Source: Aminicenans sp964648465
GTDB taxonomy: Bacteria; Acidobacteriota; Aminicenantia; Aminicenantales; Aminicenantaceae
Reading direction: 5' to 3'
DNA: 64,000 bases
Assembly (NCBI GenBank): GCA_964648465.1
Contig: CAZYMU010000004.1
Coordinates: 1 to 64,000, forward strand
The first letter of the stretch is position 1. Every line of letters starts with the position of its first letter. The notes beneath the pieces are model-generated. The model was not told where the DNA came from. It worked only from the letters and a program-made list of their open reading frames with translations, and did no database searches. Shown here piece after piece: positions 36,304-44,855 of the stretch. Position numbers and translations under genes: made by a program.

Positions 36304-36707
36304 TTTTTTATCTTCGAGAGAAGAACAACTGCTTCCACAAAAAATACAGGAATAATCATAGAAAACCCAACTGCAAACGCAATAATCTTATTTGAGAAAA
36401 AGAAGATTATAATAGAAAAGATTGCAAGAATCAACAGTAGACGTAAAACATAGAGAAGGGCAGCTGATTTAAGTGCTTTTTTTCGCCCGAGGAGAAGGAA
36501 TTTGGAAAGGGCTTGTCTGAGCCATATGAAACTTATTACAGACAAACATCCTCCGGCAAGAACAAGAATAGCTGTCAGGGGATCAAAGATAATGAGTGCG
36601 GCTATGGCTGGAATTAATGAAAAAATGAGAATTTCTCCCGGTATACGGCGTAATATTTTTTCTTCAATTTGATCTGATATCTCAGGTTTTGCCACTTTTC
36701 TTTTCAC
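36291..36707 (-). CDS. AtpI-like ATP synthase accessory membrane protein
   Basis: A 138-residue protein with four predicted membrane helices and a basic cytoplasmic start. Position (between AtpZ and subunit a) and topology fit the AtpI / ATP synthase I family, which helps assemble the c ring and, with AtpZ, may form a divalent-cation channel. The start is a GTG overlapping the AtpZ stop (GTGA) with AGGGAG upstream. Sequence similarity in this family is low, so the call rests largely on context. Confidence 0.75.
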   Translation of the reverse strand: MKRKVAKPEISDQIEEKILRRIPGEILIFSLIPAIAALIIFDPLTAILVLAGGCLSVISFIWLRQALSKFLLLGRKKALKSAALLYVLRLLLILAIFSIIIFFFSNKIIAFAVGFSMIIPVFFVEAVVLLSKIKKWKN

Positions 36708-36976
36708 TTTTCTCCCTGTTGCATATTCGATGTATTATCGTTTTCATATTGATCATCCTTATATTTATTAATTCCCTTCATAAGGCTTATTAAACCCGAA
36801 GCTATGCCGAAAAACAAGAAAATCAGCAGCATCCAGGGTTGAGTATGTAATACTTTATCGAGCCAGTATCCGAAGAACAAGCCGATCGCTATAGAAGATG
36901 GAAGCATAAGCCCAAGCGAACTTAACTCCGCGATCTTACGAAATTTGGGCTTTGTATCTTTTTTATTAGTGTTCAT
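36704..36976 (-). CDS. AtpZ/AtpI-family protein
   Basis: A 90-residue protein with two membrane helices. GLMLPSSIAIGLFFGYWLD and the following LLIFLFFGIASGLISLMK match the AtpZ family. It leads the F0 genes (atpZ-atpI-atpB-atpE). The 96 bases upstream to manC should contain the promoter. The gene is co-directional with manC, so a separate promoter is not certain. Confidence 0.8.
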   Translation of the reverse strand: MNTNKKDTKPKFRKIAELSSLGLMLPSSIAIGLFFGYWLDKVLHTQPWMLLIFLFFGIASGLISLMKGINKYKDDQYENDNTSNMQQGEK

Positions 36977-37072
36977 TATTTATAATGATAACATAATTTG
37001 GACTCAAAGAATCAAATTATATGAGGAACAAATTCGAGCAAGAAGATTTTGATGCAAAGAGGAAGTTGGTTT

Positions 37073-38149
37073 CTATAGATGTTCAATTTTTCCTTTTTTT
37101 TCGATTATACCAACTATATTTTTCACCTTCTGGTCCTGATCTTTGCGACAGATAAGAAGGGCATCCTCCGTATTAACAACAATAAGATCCTTGACTCCAA
37201 TCAGGGCTGTAATCTTTTGTGGGTTATATACAAGGCAGTTTTTAGAACCCAAAACGATGCTATCTGTTCTAAAGTTGTTCCCGTACTTATCCTTGGCCCA
37301 GATATCAGCCAGGGACGACCATGACCCTACATCTGACCAGCCAAATTCCCCTTTGCACATCATTATACCTTTTGCCTTTTCCATTAACGCAAAATCGATA
37401 GAGATCGAGGGGATTTCTTTAAAAATTGATGCTATTTTAGCATCGTTTTTGTATCTCAAAGCCTTAAGAATCTTTTCCCAGTAAGGGAATATATCAGGAG
37501 AAAAAGATCTGAGTTTCTTTGCGAAAACTTCAGCCCTCCAGAGAAACATTCCTGAATTCCAGTAGTAATTCCCATCTTCTATGAATATCTGAGCCTGCTT
37601 ATAATCGGGTTTTTCTTTAAATCCTTGAACATGGAAATATTTTTCCCCCTGTACGCTGAGAGGATTTTCTTGAGAAAATCGTATATAGCCGTATCCAGTT
37701 GACGGATATGTAGGAGGTATGCCGAAAGTAATTAGGTGTTCTCCTTTTGCAGCAGCGGCAGCAGATACTTTTAACTTCTTCAGAAAAAGAGAGGAGTCTT
37801 TGATAAGATGGTCGGCTGGAAGAACTGCTAGTACGGCTCTTGGATTTTTAAGATAAATAGCTGCTGTTGCAAGCATCAAGGAAGGTGCAGTGTTTTTCCC
37901 TTGAGGTTCAACTAGGAAATTTTCCTCTGGTATGTTTGGAAGCAGGCGTTTTATGATCTGGGTTTGTTCTGAATTTGCTATTGTATAAATATTGGAACTG
38001 GCAACCTCAAACGAAAGACGATGGATCGTTTCCTCGATCATTGTCTTATCACTTATAATAGGAAGAAACTGTTTCGGCCTTTTCACCCGGCTAAGAGGCC
38101 AGAATCGTGTTCCTTTCCCCCCAGCAATAACAACTACAAAAAAATCCAT
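37073..38149 (-). CDS. manC: Mannose-1-phosphate guanylyltransferase
   Basis: Makes GDP-mannose from mannose 1-phosphate and GTP, 358 residues. The nucleotidyltransferase signature AGGKGTRFWPLSR (residues about 9-21) and KRPKQFL are intact; VLPADHLI, STGYGYI and FKEKPD follow. There is no fused isomerase domain, so this is the short single-function form. It lies 46 bases after the mutase gene (manB), which supplies its substrate. GDP-mannose is also the substrate of the epimerase at 56474. Confidence 0.94.
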   Translation of the reverse strand: MDFFVVVIAGGKGTRFWPLSRVKRPKQFLPIISDKTMIEETIHRLSFEVASSNIYTIANSEQTQIIKRLLPNIPEENFLVEPQGKNTAPSLMLATAAIYLKNPRAVLAVLPADHLIKDSSLFLKKLKVSAAAAAKGEHLITFGIPPTYPSTGYGYIRFSQENPLSVQGEKYFHVQGFKEKPDYKQAQIFIEDGNYYWNSGMFLWRAEVFAKKLRSFSPDIFPYWEKILKALRYKNDAKIASIFKEIPSISIDFALMEKAKGIMMCKGEFGWSDVGSWSSLADIWAKDKYGNNFRTDSIVLGSKNCLVYNPQKITALIGVKDLIVVNTEDALLICRKDQDQKVKNIVGIIEKKGKIEHL

Positions 38150-38195
38150 TTTAATCTCACCTTATGAAGAATTTAAATCACTTAACCTGAATTAT

Positions 38196-39557
38196 TCATA
38201 AGTATTTTATTACCTTTTCAATTGTATTTTCGACATCTCTCTTGATAGCTTTGAGGTCTTCTTCGGTATCAGCTTCAAATCGTAAAACAAGGGCCCCCTG
38301 AGTGTTGGAAGCTCGAACCAAAGCCCATCCTCTTGGATAGAAAGCTCTTACTCCATCGATATCGATGATATGATGTTTTTGTGAGAGTATTTTTTTAACT
38401 TTATCCACTATTTTGAATTTCACTTCATCTGAGGCATAAAGCCTGATTTCAGGTGTTATCCAGGTTTGAGGGAGGTCATCAAACATCTGGGAAAGTTTTT
38501 TTTCAGATCTGGAGAGAATTTCCAGAGTGCGAGCTGATGAGTAGATTGCATCATCAAAGCCGAAATATCTGTCAGCAAAGAATATATGGCCACTCATTTC
38601 CCCAGCAAGAAGGGCCTTTTCTTCCTGGATCTTTTTCTTGATCAAAGAATGCCCTGTCTTCCACATGATGGGCTTTCCGCCTAATTTCTCAATTTCCTCA
38701 TATAGTAGTTTTGAAGCTTTCACTTCTGAAATAATTGAAGCTCCAGGGTGTTGGGGAAGGATATCCCTCGAGAAAAGAATCATAAGTTTGTCACCCCAGA
38801 TAATATTTCCCTTGTCATCTATTACTCCGATCCGGTCGCTGTCCCCATCGTAGGCAAATCCAATATCGGCCTTTGATTCAAGTACGATCTTGATCAAGTC
38901 TTCCAGGGCTTCTGGGAGAGTTGGGTCAGGATGGTGATTTGGGAAAGTGCCGTCCATATCACAGTAAAGTTCCCGCACTTCACATCCAAGTTTTTTAAAG
39001 ATTGGGACAGCAATAACACCACCTGTTCCATTTCCCGCATCCACCACTACTTTAAGTTTCTTTTTTATATTTATACTGTTTACTACGTAATCCATGTATT
39101 CTGGAATGATATTGTACTGTTTTTTAACGCCGGGTTTTTCTTCTATAAAATCTCCGTTTTTTATGATTTTGTATATATCCTGGATGGCCTTTCCATAAAG
39201 AGTTTCCTTGCCAAGCATTATTTTGAAACCATTATATTCCGGAGGGTTATGTGAGCCCGTTATCATAATACCGGACTCTTGCTTTTTATAATAAATGCTG
39301 AAGTAAAGTAGAGGTGTTGGTATTGTCCCCAAATCAACAATATCGCATCCTGCTGATAGCAGTCCCCTGCTGATAGCATCAGAAAAAACAGGAGAACTTA
39401 GTCTGCAGTCTCTACCTAAGATTACTTCCTTCTTCTTTTTATGGCGAAAATAGCTACCTATACCTTTTCCCAGCAGCTCAACTGTCATAGGGGTTAAGTC
39501 TTTATCAACAATTCCCCTTATATCATACTCTCTGAATATCTCTGGTTTTAACTTCAT
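38196..39557 (-). CDS. manB: Phosphomannomutase / phosphoglucomutase
   Basis: Interconverts hexose 6- and 1-phosphates, 453 residues. The phosphoserine loop is TGSHNPPEYNGFKI, the metal loop DGDSDRIGVID, and the sugar-binding loop GEMSGHIFF. The start MKLKPEIFREYDIRGIV is canonical. By its position before manC it probably feeds GDP-mannose synthesis. Whether it also uses glucose phosphates cannot be seen. Confidence 0.94.
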   Translation of the reverse strand: MKLKPEIFREYDIRGIVDKDLTPMTVELLGKGIGSYFRHKKKKEVILGRDCRLSSPVFSDAISRGLLSAGCDIVDLGTIPTPLLYFSIYYKKQESGIMITGSHNPPEYNGFKIMLGKETLYGKAIQDIYKIIKNGDFIEEKPGVKKQYNIIPEYMDYVVNSINIKKKLKVVVDAGNGTGGVIAVPIFKKLGCEVRELYCDMDGTFPNHHPDPTLPEALEDLIKIVLESKADIGFAYDGDSDRIGVIDDKGNIIWGDKLMILFSRDILPQHPGASIISEVKASKLLYEEIEKLGGKPIMWKTGHSLIKKKIQEEKALLAGEMSGHIFFADRYFGFDDAIYSSARTLEILSRSEKKLSQMFDDLPQTWITPEIRLYASDEVKFKIVDKVKKILSQKHHIIDIDGVRAFYPRGWALVRASNTQGALVLRFEADTEEDLKAIKRDVENTIEKVIKYL

Positions 39558-39630
39558 CTGATTCTCCTAAAAACAATAAGCATTGATAAACTAAAATAGA
39601 AAAGCGACCATGCCTATTACACTTGGTTAT

Positions 39631-40197
39631 TCATGAATTTTTCAAGTTTTGTGTTATATATTTAATTTTCTTAGTTAGATTATTTGTATCTGCTTTAATC
39701 ATTTTCCATTTATCCTGGGCGATAAAAATGAATTCGATAAACTCGCGAACAGCTCCTTTCCCGCCAGGGTTTACGCAGATGAAATGGCTGCATTTTTTTA
39801 TCTCTCTATGAGCATCAGCTACAGCTCCTGCAAATCCCACCGAATTGATGACATCAAGGTCTCCAAGATCATCCCCAATGTAGGCGACCTCTTCAGGACG
39901 CAGATGGTGCTTTTCAAGAATCTCTAACAAGACTTTTTTTTTATCTGTAACTCCCTGGTGAAGTTCTATCATGTTTAATCTTTCAACACGCTTTTCCAGA
40001 GATTTTGATGTTTTTCCCGTAATAATTCCTGTTTTAAACCCTGCCAGATGTGCAAGAAGGATACCTAATCCATCTTTTACATTATATGACTTGATTTCTT
40101 CACCGTCTGGTGTAACCAGCAGTGTTCCGTCAGTAAGAGTGCCATCTACATCCATCAGAATCATTTTAATTTTTCGAGCCCTGTCTCTTTTTCCCAT
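39631..40197 (-). CDS. kdsC: 3-deoxy-D-manno-octulosonate 8-phosphate phosphatase
   Basis: A HAD phosphatase that removes phosphate from KDO 8-phosphate, 188 residues. The nucleophile motif is DVDGTLTDG (Asp16, Asp18), followed by GIITGKTS and the YIGDDLGDLDVI metal motif. There is no cap domain, as expected. The chosen ATG at 40197 overlaps the kdsD stop by one base (TAATG) and has a GGGG site 8 bases upstream; an ATG at 40218 would overlap by 22 bases. Confidence 0.93.
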   Translation of the reverse strand: MGKRDRARKIKMILMDVDGTLTDGTLLVTPDGEEIKSYNVKDGLGILLAHLAGFKTGIITGKTSKSLEKRVERLNMIELHQGVTDKKKVLLEILEKHHLRPEEVAYIGDDLGDLDVINSVGFAGAVADAHREIKKCSHFICVNPGGKGAVREFIEFIFIAQDKWKMIKADTNNLTKKIKYITQNLKNS

Positions 40198-41168
40198 TAG
40201 AACATCCCCGTCCGCCATAAATCATGAAGATGAATAAGACCCTCAACTTCCCCGTTTTTGCTTATTATAATTAACGAAGTAATTTTATTCTTTTCCATGA
40301 TGTTTAAGGCTTTAGTGGCTAGATCTTCTTTCTCAATCGTTAATGGATTAGGAGACATACAATCCCGGGCTGTTTTTTGTAGGATGCTATTTCCGTGTTT
40401 TTGGAGCATTCTTCTTAAATCACCATCTGTTATAATTCCTACAAGTTTGTTGTCCTTATCTATCACACAGGTCATTCCTAACTTTTTTTGTGACATTTCG
40501 TTAAGGACACATTCCATAGTTGTATTTAAACTGACAAAAGGAATCTGCTCGCCTTTATGCATGAGATTTCTAATTTTGAGGAGTTTCTTTCCTGCCTGTC
40601 CTTTGGGATGAACAAAAGCAAATTCCTCTTCACTGAATCCTTTTTTCCTCATCAGAGCAATGGCAAGTGCATCGCCAATAGCTAAGGCAGCAGTGGAACT
40701 TGCTGTTGGAACGAGGCCGCTTGGCTCTGCTTCTTTTTCTACTTTTGCCTCAAGAACAACGTCACTGTATTTCGCCAGTTTTGAGTTTTTATTGCCGGTT
40801 ATACCTATGAGTTTAATGCCGATCCTTTTTACAAAATCCAGAACTTCAACTATCTCTCTTGTATTACCGCTGTAAGAGATTGCAATAAGAATGTCCTTTT
40901 TAATTATCATGCCTAGATCCCCATGCCCGGCCTCGGCTGGATGTACAAATATAGCAGGCGTCCCGCAGCTTGCCAGTGTTGCAGCAATCTTCCGCCCAAC
41001 AAGTCCTGATTTCCCCATTCCAGTTACAATAACTCGTGCGGCTGCTGTGGAAAGAAGTTCTACGGCAAGTGCAAAGTTTTTATCAAGATTTAAGGCTAGA
41101 CTCTTAACTGCATCGGCCTCGATCTCAAGGACATTTTTTCCAATTTGAATTATATCATCTTCTTTCAT
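40197..41168 (-). CDS. kdsD: Arabinose-5-phosphate isomerase
   Basis: Converts ribulose 5-phosphate to arabinose 5-phosphate, the first step to KDO. At 323 residues it has an N-terminal SIS domain (VTGMGKSGLVGRKIAATLAS, PAEAGHGDLG) and a C-terminal pair of CBS domains (about 205-323). Complete. It is in the order kdsB-kdsA-kdsD-kdsC, so the whole soluble KDO pathway is encoded together. Confidence 0.95.
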   Translation of the reverse strand: MKEDDIIQIGKNVLEIEADAVKSLALNLDKNFALAVELLSTAAARVIVTGMGKSGLVGRKIAATLASCGTPAIFVHPAEAGHGDLGMIIKKDILIAISYSGNTREIVEVLDFVKRIGIKLIGITGNKNSKLAKYSDVVLEAKVEKEAEPSGLVPTASSTAALAIGDALAIALMRKKGFSEEEFAFVHPKGQAGKKLLKIRNLMHKGEQIPFVSLNTTMECVLNEMSQKKLGMTCVIDKDNKLVGIITDGDLRRMLQKHGNSILQKTARDCMSPNPLTIEKEDLATKALNIMEKNKITSLIIISKNGEVEGLIHLHDLWRTGMF

Positions 41169-41187
41169 TTTATTAGTTATTTCCTTA

Positions 41188-42024
41188 TTAAAAATTATTT
41201 ACGATCTTTTTTAACTTGATGACCGAGGCTAAAAAAGCCCTTAAGTTGTTTATATTAAAGGAATTACTACTGTCTGAAAGGGCCTCTGCAGGATTGTCAT
41301 GAATTTCAAGAAAGATCCCGTCTGCCCCTACGCTTACACCAGCTCTAGCTATATAAGGAATAAATTCAGCTTCTCCACCTGAAAAAGTCCCCTCTCCTCC
41401 TGGTTTCTGAACGCTGTGGGATGCATCAATAACTACCGGAAAACCCAGTCTCTCCATTATAGGGATAGAACGCACATCAAATACTAGATTATTGTAGCCA
41501 AAGGATGTTCCCCTCTCTGTGAGAATGATGTTTTCGTTTCCCTGGCTTACAACTTTATCGACAACATTTTTCATTTCATATGGAGATAAGAACTGGCCCT
41601 TTTTTATATTTAATGCCTTTTGAGTTTGTGCAGCTTCAATTATTAAATCAGTCTGCCGGCAGAGAAAGGCAGGGATTTGGATAACATCCAGCACTTCGGC
41701 AGCTTTATGGATTTGGTCTGTCTCATGCACGTCTGAAAGGACTGGAATGGAAAGCTCTTTTTTTATATCATGTAGAATTTCAAGCCCTTTTTCAAGCCCA
41801 GGACCTCTATAGGATTTTAATGAAGACCTATTCGCTTTGTCGAATGAAGCTTTGAAGATAAAAGGCAGTTTTAAATTCTCGCAAATATTTCTTATTTCTT
41901 CTGCCATAAAGAACGCATGTTCCCGGCTCTCAATGACACATGGACCTCCAATCAGGAAAAAAGGATTTGTACCGCCAATTTTAACCTCATTGCTTATTTT
42001 AATTTCTTTCTTAATAACAGACAT
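41188..42024 (-). CDS. kdsA: KDO-8-phosphate synthase, metal-dependent class
   Basis: Condenses arabinose 5-phosphate with phosphoenolpyruvate, 278 residues. The GGPCVIES motif has Cys29 where E. coli has Asn, which marks the metal-dependent class as in Aquifex. KASFDKANRSS and DASHSVQKPGG are intact. The ATG at 42024 has a GGAG site 7 bases upstream; a TTG five codons earlier is less likely. Confidence 0.95.
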   Translation of the reverse strand: MSVIKKEIKISNEVKIGGTNPFFLIGGPCVIESREHAFFMAEEIRNICENLKLPFIFKASFDKANRSSLKSYRGPGLEKGLEILHDIKKELSIPVLSDVHETDQIHKAAEVLDVIQIPAFLCRQTDLIIEAAQTQKALNIKKGQFLSPYEMKNVVDKVVSQGNENIILTERGTSFGYNNLVFDVRSIPIMERLGFPVVIDASHSVQKPGGEGTFSGGEAEFIPYIARAGVSVGADGIFLEIHDNPAEALSDSSNSFNINNLRAFLASVIKLKKIVNNF

Positions 42025-42083
42025 TGTTTTCTCCGGCAAGTAGCTTTATCCAGGTTAAATTTTTCTTATTACAAGAAATGAAT

Positions 42084-42815
42084 TTAATCCTCTCGTCCTT
42101 TTTTTAAAAATTTTTCAACCTTGATTATATCTTTAGAGGAGTCAACACTCAAGGTTGAAAATTGGGTCTCTAATACTTTTATTTTATAACCATTCTCCAA
42201 GGCCCGGAGTTGTTCCAGTCTTTCTGTCTTTTCAAGCCTGGAAATAGGCAACTTAATGAATTTTAAAAGAAAGTCTCTTTGGAAACCATATATTCCAATA
42301 TGCTTCCAAAAAAAATCAAAAGGTTGAAAAGGAAGAGCTGATCGAGAAAAGTAAAGGGCATAGCCGTTATTGTCTGACACAACTTTAACAATATTTCTAT
42401 CATTGAGAAGGGAGAGATCTTTTATTTTAACCGCAAGGGTAGCCATGGATATTTTTTTATTCTGCATAGCAACAACAAGCTGATCGATCATTTCTCCTCT
42501 AATGAGCGGTTCGTCACTTTGTATGTTGATTATTATAGGAGAATCGATTTTACTGGCAATTTCGGCTGTTCTTTCAGTACCTGAGTTATGATGCGAAGAA
42601 GTCATCCATGTTTCTGCACCAAATGACTCAGCAGCTTTGAAAATTTTTTCATCATCAGTGGCAATGATGATACGGTCAAGTTTTTTTGCACTTTGAACTC
42701 TCTCGTATACTCTCTGAATCATTGGTTTCCCAAGTATTAAAGCTAGTGGCTTTCCAGGGAACCTCTGTGAACTATAGCGGGCTGGAATTATTCCTGTGGC
42801 TGATCTTAAGATCAT
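42084..42815 (-). CDS. kdsB: CMP-KDO synthetase
   Basis: Activates KDO with CTP, 243 residues. The N-terminal nucleotide motif GIIPARYSSQRFPGKPL and NIQSDEPLI are diagnostic. HIGIYGFQRDFL is in the usual place. The start overlaps the bactofilin stop (ATGA), so cell-shape and LPS genes are translationally linked here. Confidence 0.95.
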   Translation of the reverse strand: MILRSATGIIPARYSSQRFPGKPLALILGKPMIQRVYERVQSAKKLDRIIIATDDEKIFKAAESFGAETWMTSSHHNSGTERTAEIASKIDSPIIINIQSDEPLIRGEMIDQLVVAMQNKKISMATLAVKIKDLSLLNDRNIVKVVSDNNGYALYFSRSALPFQPFDFFWKHIGIYGFQRDFLLKFIKLPISRLEKTERLEQLRALENGYKIKVLETQFSTLSVDSSKDIIKVEKFLKKGRED

Positions 42816-43228
42816 AATCCTGATTTAATATCCTTTTTTTCCTCAGTCTCTACTGTTTTTTTTAAAACTGGTTCAGATACTTTATCCGTAGTCTGACAGT
42901 TAGCTTCAAGATAAGCTCCTTCCTCTACGACCAATTTTGGGACAATAATAGTTCCAAACACACGTCCTGTTGAGTTTATTTCAACTCTTTCCTTGGCTTG
43001 AATGTTACCTTTGATTTCGCCATTAATAATAATATAACCGACTTTTATGTCTGCTTCCACTCTTCCATTTTCCCCGATTATAAGTATGGAGTCTGAATTT
43101 ATTTTTCCCTTGAATCGGCCGTCAATCCGGAAAGACCCTTTAAAATCCAAATCCCCTCTAATTTCAGTATCCTTATCAAAGAATCCTGTAATTTTATTTT
43201 CGTCTATTTCTCTTTTTTTCTCTTTCAT
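42812..43228 (-). CDS. Bactofilin
   Basis: A 138-residue bactofilin (DUF583): a right-handed beta-helix core (about 18-110) with repeats such as GSFRIDGRFKGKI and GEIKGNIQAKERVEI, flanked by short disordered ends. Bactofilins polymerise without nucleotide and act in cell shape or as scaffolds; in Myxococcus they organise ParA/ParB. Here the start overlaps the parB stop by 4 bases. That adjacency supports, but does not prove, a link with chromosome segregation. Confidence 0.9.
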   Translation of the reverse strand: MKEKKREIDENKITGFFDKDTEIRGDLDFKGSFRIDGRFKGKINSDSILIIGENGRVEADIKVGYIIINGEIKGNIQAKERVEINSTGRVFGTIIVPKLVVEEGAYLEANCQTTDKVSEPVLKKTVETEEKKDIKSGL

Positions 43229-44073
43229 TCATTATCTCCTTTAATCTTTTCATAGATTTTGTTTAAATCGTCTACAGTAAAGTAGAAAATTTTTACTATG
43301 CCTTTATCCTGATTCCCAGAAATGGAAACTCTCATTCCCAGTTCCTTAATAAGTTCTTCCTGAATAAGCAAAAGGTTGGGGCCCAAACGCATTTTCCCTT
43401 TCCCTGGAACTTTTTGTTTAATCCTCTTGCTCATCTTTTCTGTTTCTCGGACGGAAAGATCTTTTTTTACGATTTGACGTGCAATATAAACCTGCATTTC
43501 TTGGTCATTGATTGTGATTAGGGTTCTGGCATGACTCATTAAAAGTTTATTATCTGCTATCATATCCTTTATTTCCTGTGGTAATTTTAAAAGACGTATA
43601 TAGTTCGCAATCGAAGCCCTGTCTTTACCCACCTTTTCAGATATTTCTTGCTGAGTATATTTAAGCTCTTCAGTCATCTTTTTATAGGCTAAAGCAATTT
43701 CTAATGGATTAAGGTCTTCCCGTTGCAGATTTTCTATAAGGGATGCTTCAAGTTGTTGTTCATTCGTCATAGAGCGAATGAGGGTGGGAATTTTCTTTAG
43801 CCCTATTTTTTGGGCAGCGCGCCATCTTCTTTCTCCGATTATGATCTTAAAATAGCCATCTTCAGGAACGGCAACAATTGGTTGTAAAATTCCTCTTTCT
43901 TTAATAGATTTAGCAAGCTCATTAATAGAATCTTCATCAAATTTTAATCTGGGCTGAATGGGGCTTGGTTTGAGTTTTTCGATGTCTATTTCAATGAATC
44001 TTTCTTCCTTCAGGATTCCGTAATCCTCTGGCAGGAATGCCTTTAATCCTTTTCCTAAAGCTTTCTTTTTCAT
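43225..44073 (-). CDS. parB: Chromosome partitioning protein ParB
   Basis: A CTP-dependent DNA-binding protein that loads at parS, 282 residues. The N-terminal ParB/Srx-like domain has KPSPIQPRLKF and IIGERRWRAAQ; the helix-turn-helix (YTQQEISEKVGKDRASIANYIRLLKLP) is near 140-170; the C-terminus is the dimerisation domain. The start overlaps parA (ATGA). A parS site lies 11 bases upstream of parA. Confidence 0.96.
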   Translation of the reverse strand: MKKKALGKGLKAFLPEDYGILKEERFIEIDIEKLKPSPIQPRLKFDEDSINELAKSIKERGILQPIVAVPEDGYFKIIIGERRWRAAQKIGLKKIPTLIRSMTNEQQLEASLIENLQREDLNPLEIALAYKKMTEELKYTQQEISEKVGKDRASIANYIRLLKLPQEIKDMIADNKLLMSHARTLITINDQEMQVYIARQIVKKDLSVRETEKMSKRIKQKVPGKGKMRLGPNLLLIQEELIKELGMRVSISGNQDKGIVKIFYFTVDDLNKIYEKIKGDNE

Positions 44074-44825
44074 CTGGTAAGTATCTCCCTGGCTAAATTT
44101 AAATAAGATTGAGCACCTTTTGATTTTATATCATAAAGAACCACAGGTTTTCCAAAACTTGGAGCCTCTGCAAGTCTGACAGTCCGGGGAATTATTATCT
44201 CATAAATTATCTCTTTAAGTGATTTGCGGAGTTCTGTTTCAACCTGTTTGGCAAGGTTTATTCGTTCATCGTACATAGTAAGAACAATGCCTTCTAAGGT
44301 TAGAGACTGATTGAAGTAGGTCCGTACTTCATCAAAAGTCCTCAGAAGGTCTGGGATGCCTTCCATACAAAAAAATTCTGTTTGGACAGGGATAAGAACG
44401 GAGTCTGCGGCTGTCAAAGCATTTATTGTTAAAAAACCAAGAGAAGGAGGACAATCAATAAAGATAAAATTGAAATATTTTTTTATCTTACTCAATGCGT
44501 TTCGCAATCTTCCTTCTCTATTTTCCTGAGAAGAGATTTCCAGTTCGAATCCAGCTAATTCTGGAGAACAAGGACAGAGATAAAGGTTGGAAAGATCAGC
44601 AGGCCTAACGTAATCCATAATATATTGACCATTCATGAGTGAAGGATATATTCCTTTTTTTTCCTCTTTATTTTTACCTAAACCAATAGTAGCCATCCCC
44701 TGAGGATCAAGGTCAATTATTAGAACTCGCATGTTTTTTAATGCCAAGGATGCGGAAAGATTAATAGCTGTTGTTGTTTTTCCAACCCCACCTTTTTGAT
44801 TGGCGACAGCAATAATTTTATTCAT
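44070..44825 (-). CDS. parA: Chromosome partitioning ATPase ParA (Soj)
   Basis: A deviant Walker ATPase that positions ParB-parS complexes, 251 residues. KGGVGKTTTAINLSASL starts at residue 11, followed by IDLDPQG and FIDCPPSLG. There is no N-terminal regulatory helix-turn-helix, so it is the chromosomal Soj type. It follows mnmG in the origin-region order found in many phyla. Confidence 0.97.
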   Translation of the reverse strand: MNKIIAVANQKGGVGKTTTAINLSASLALKNMRVLIIDLDPQGMATIGLGKNKEEKKGIYPSLMNGQYIMDYVRPADLSNLYLCPCSPELAGFELEISSQENREGRLRNALSKIKKYFNFIFIDCPPSLGFLTINALTAADSVLIPVQTEFFCMEGIPDLLRTFDEVRTYFNQSLTLEGIVLTMYDERINLAKQVETELRKSLKEIIYEIIIPRTVRLAEAPSFGKPVVLYDIKSKGAQSYLNLAREILTR

Positions 44826-44835
44826 CGTCTTTCAA

Positions 44836-44851
44836 TGTTCCACGTGAAACA
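44836..44851. promoter_or_regulatory. parS centromere site
   Basis: TGTTCCACGTGAAACA differs from the 16-base consensus TGTTTCACGTGAAACA at a single position. It sits in the 30-base gap between mnmG and parA, where parS sites often lie. By known biology ParB nucleates here. I saw no second perfect site in the window by eye. Confidence 0.93.
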
Positions 44852-44855
44852 TTTA

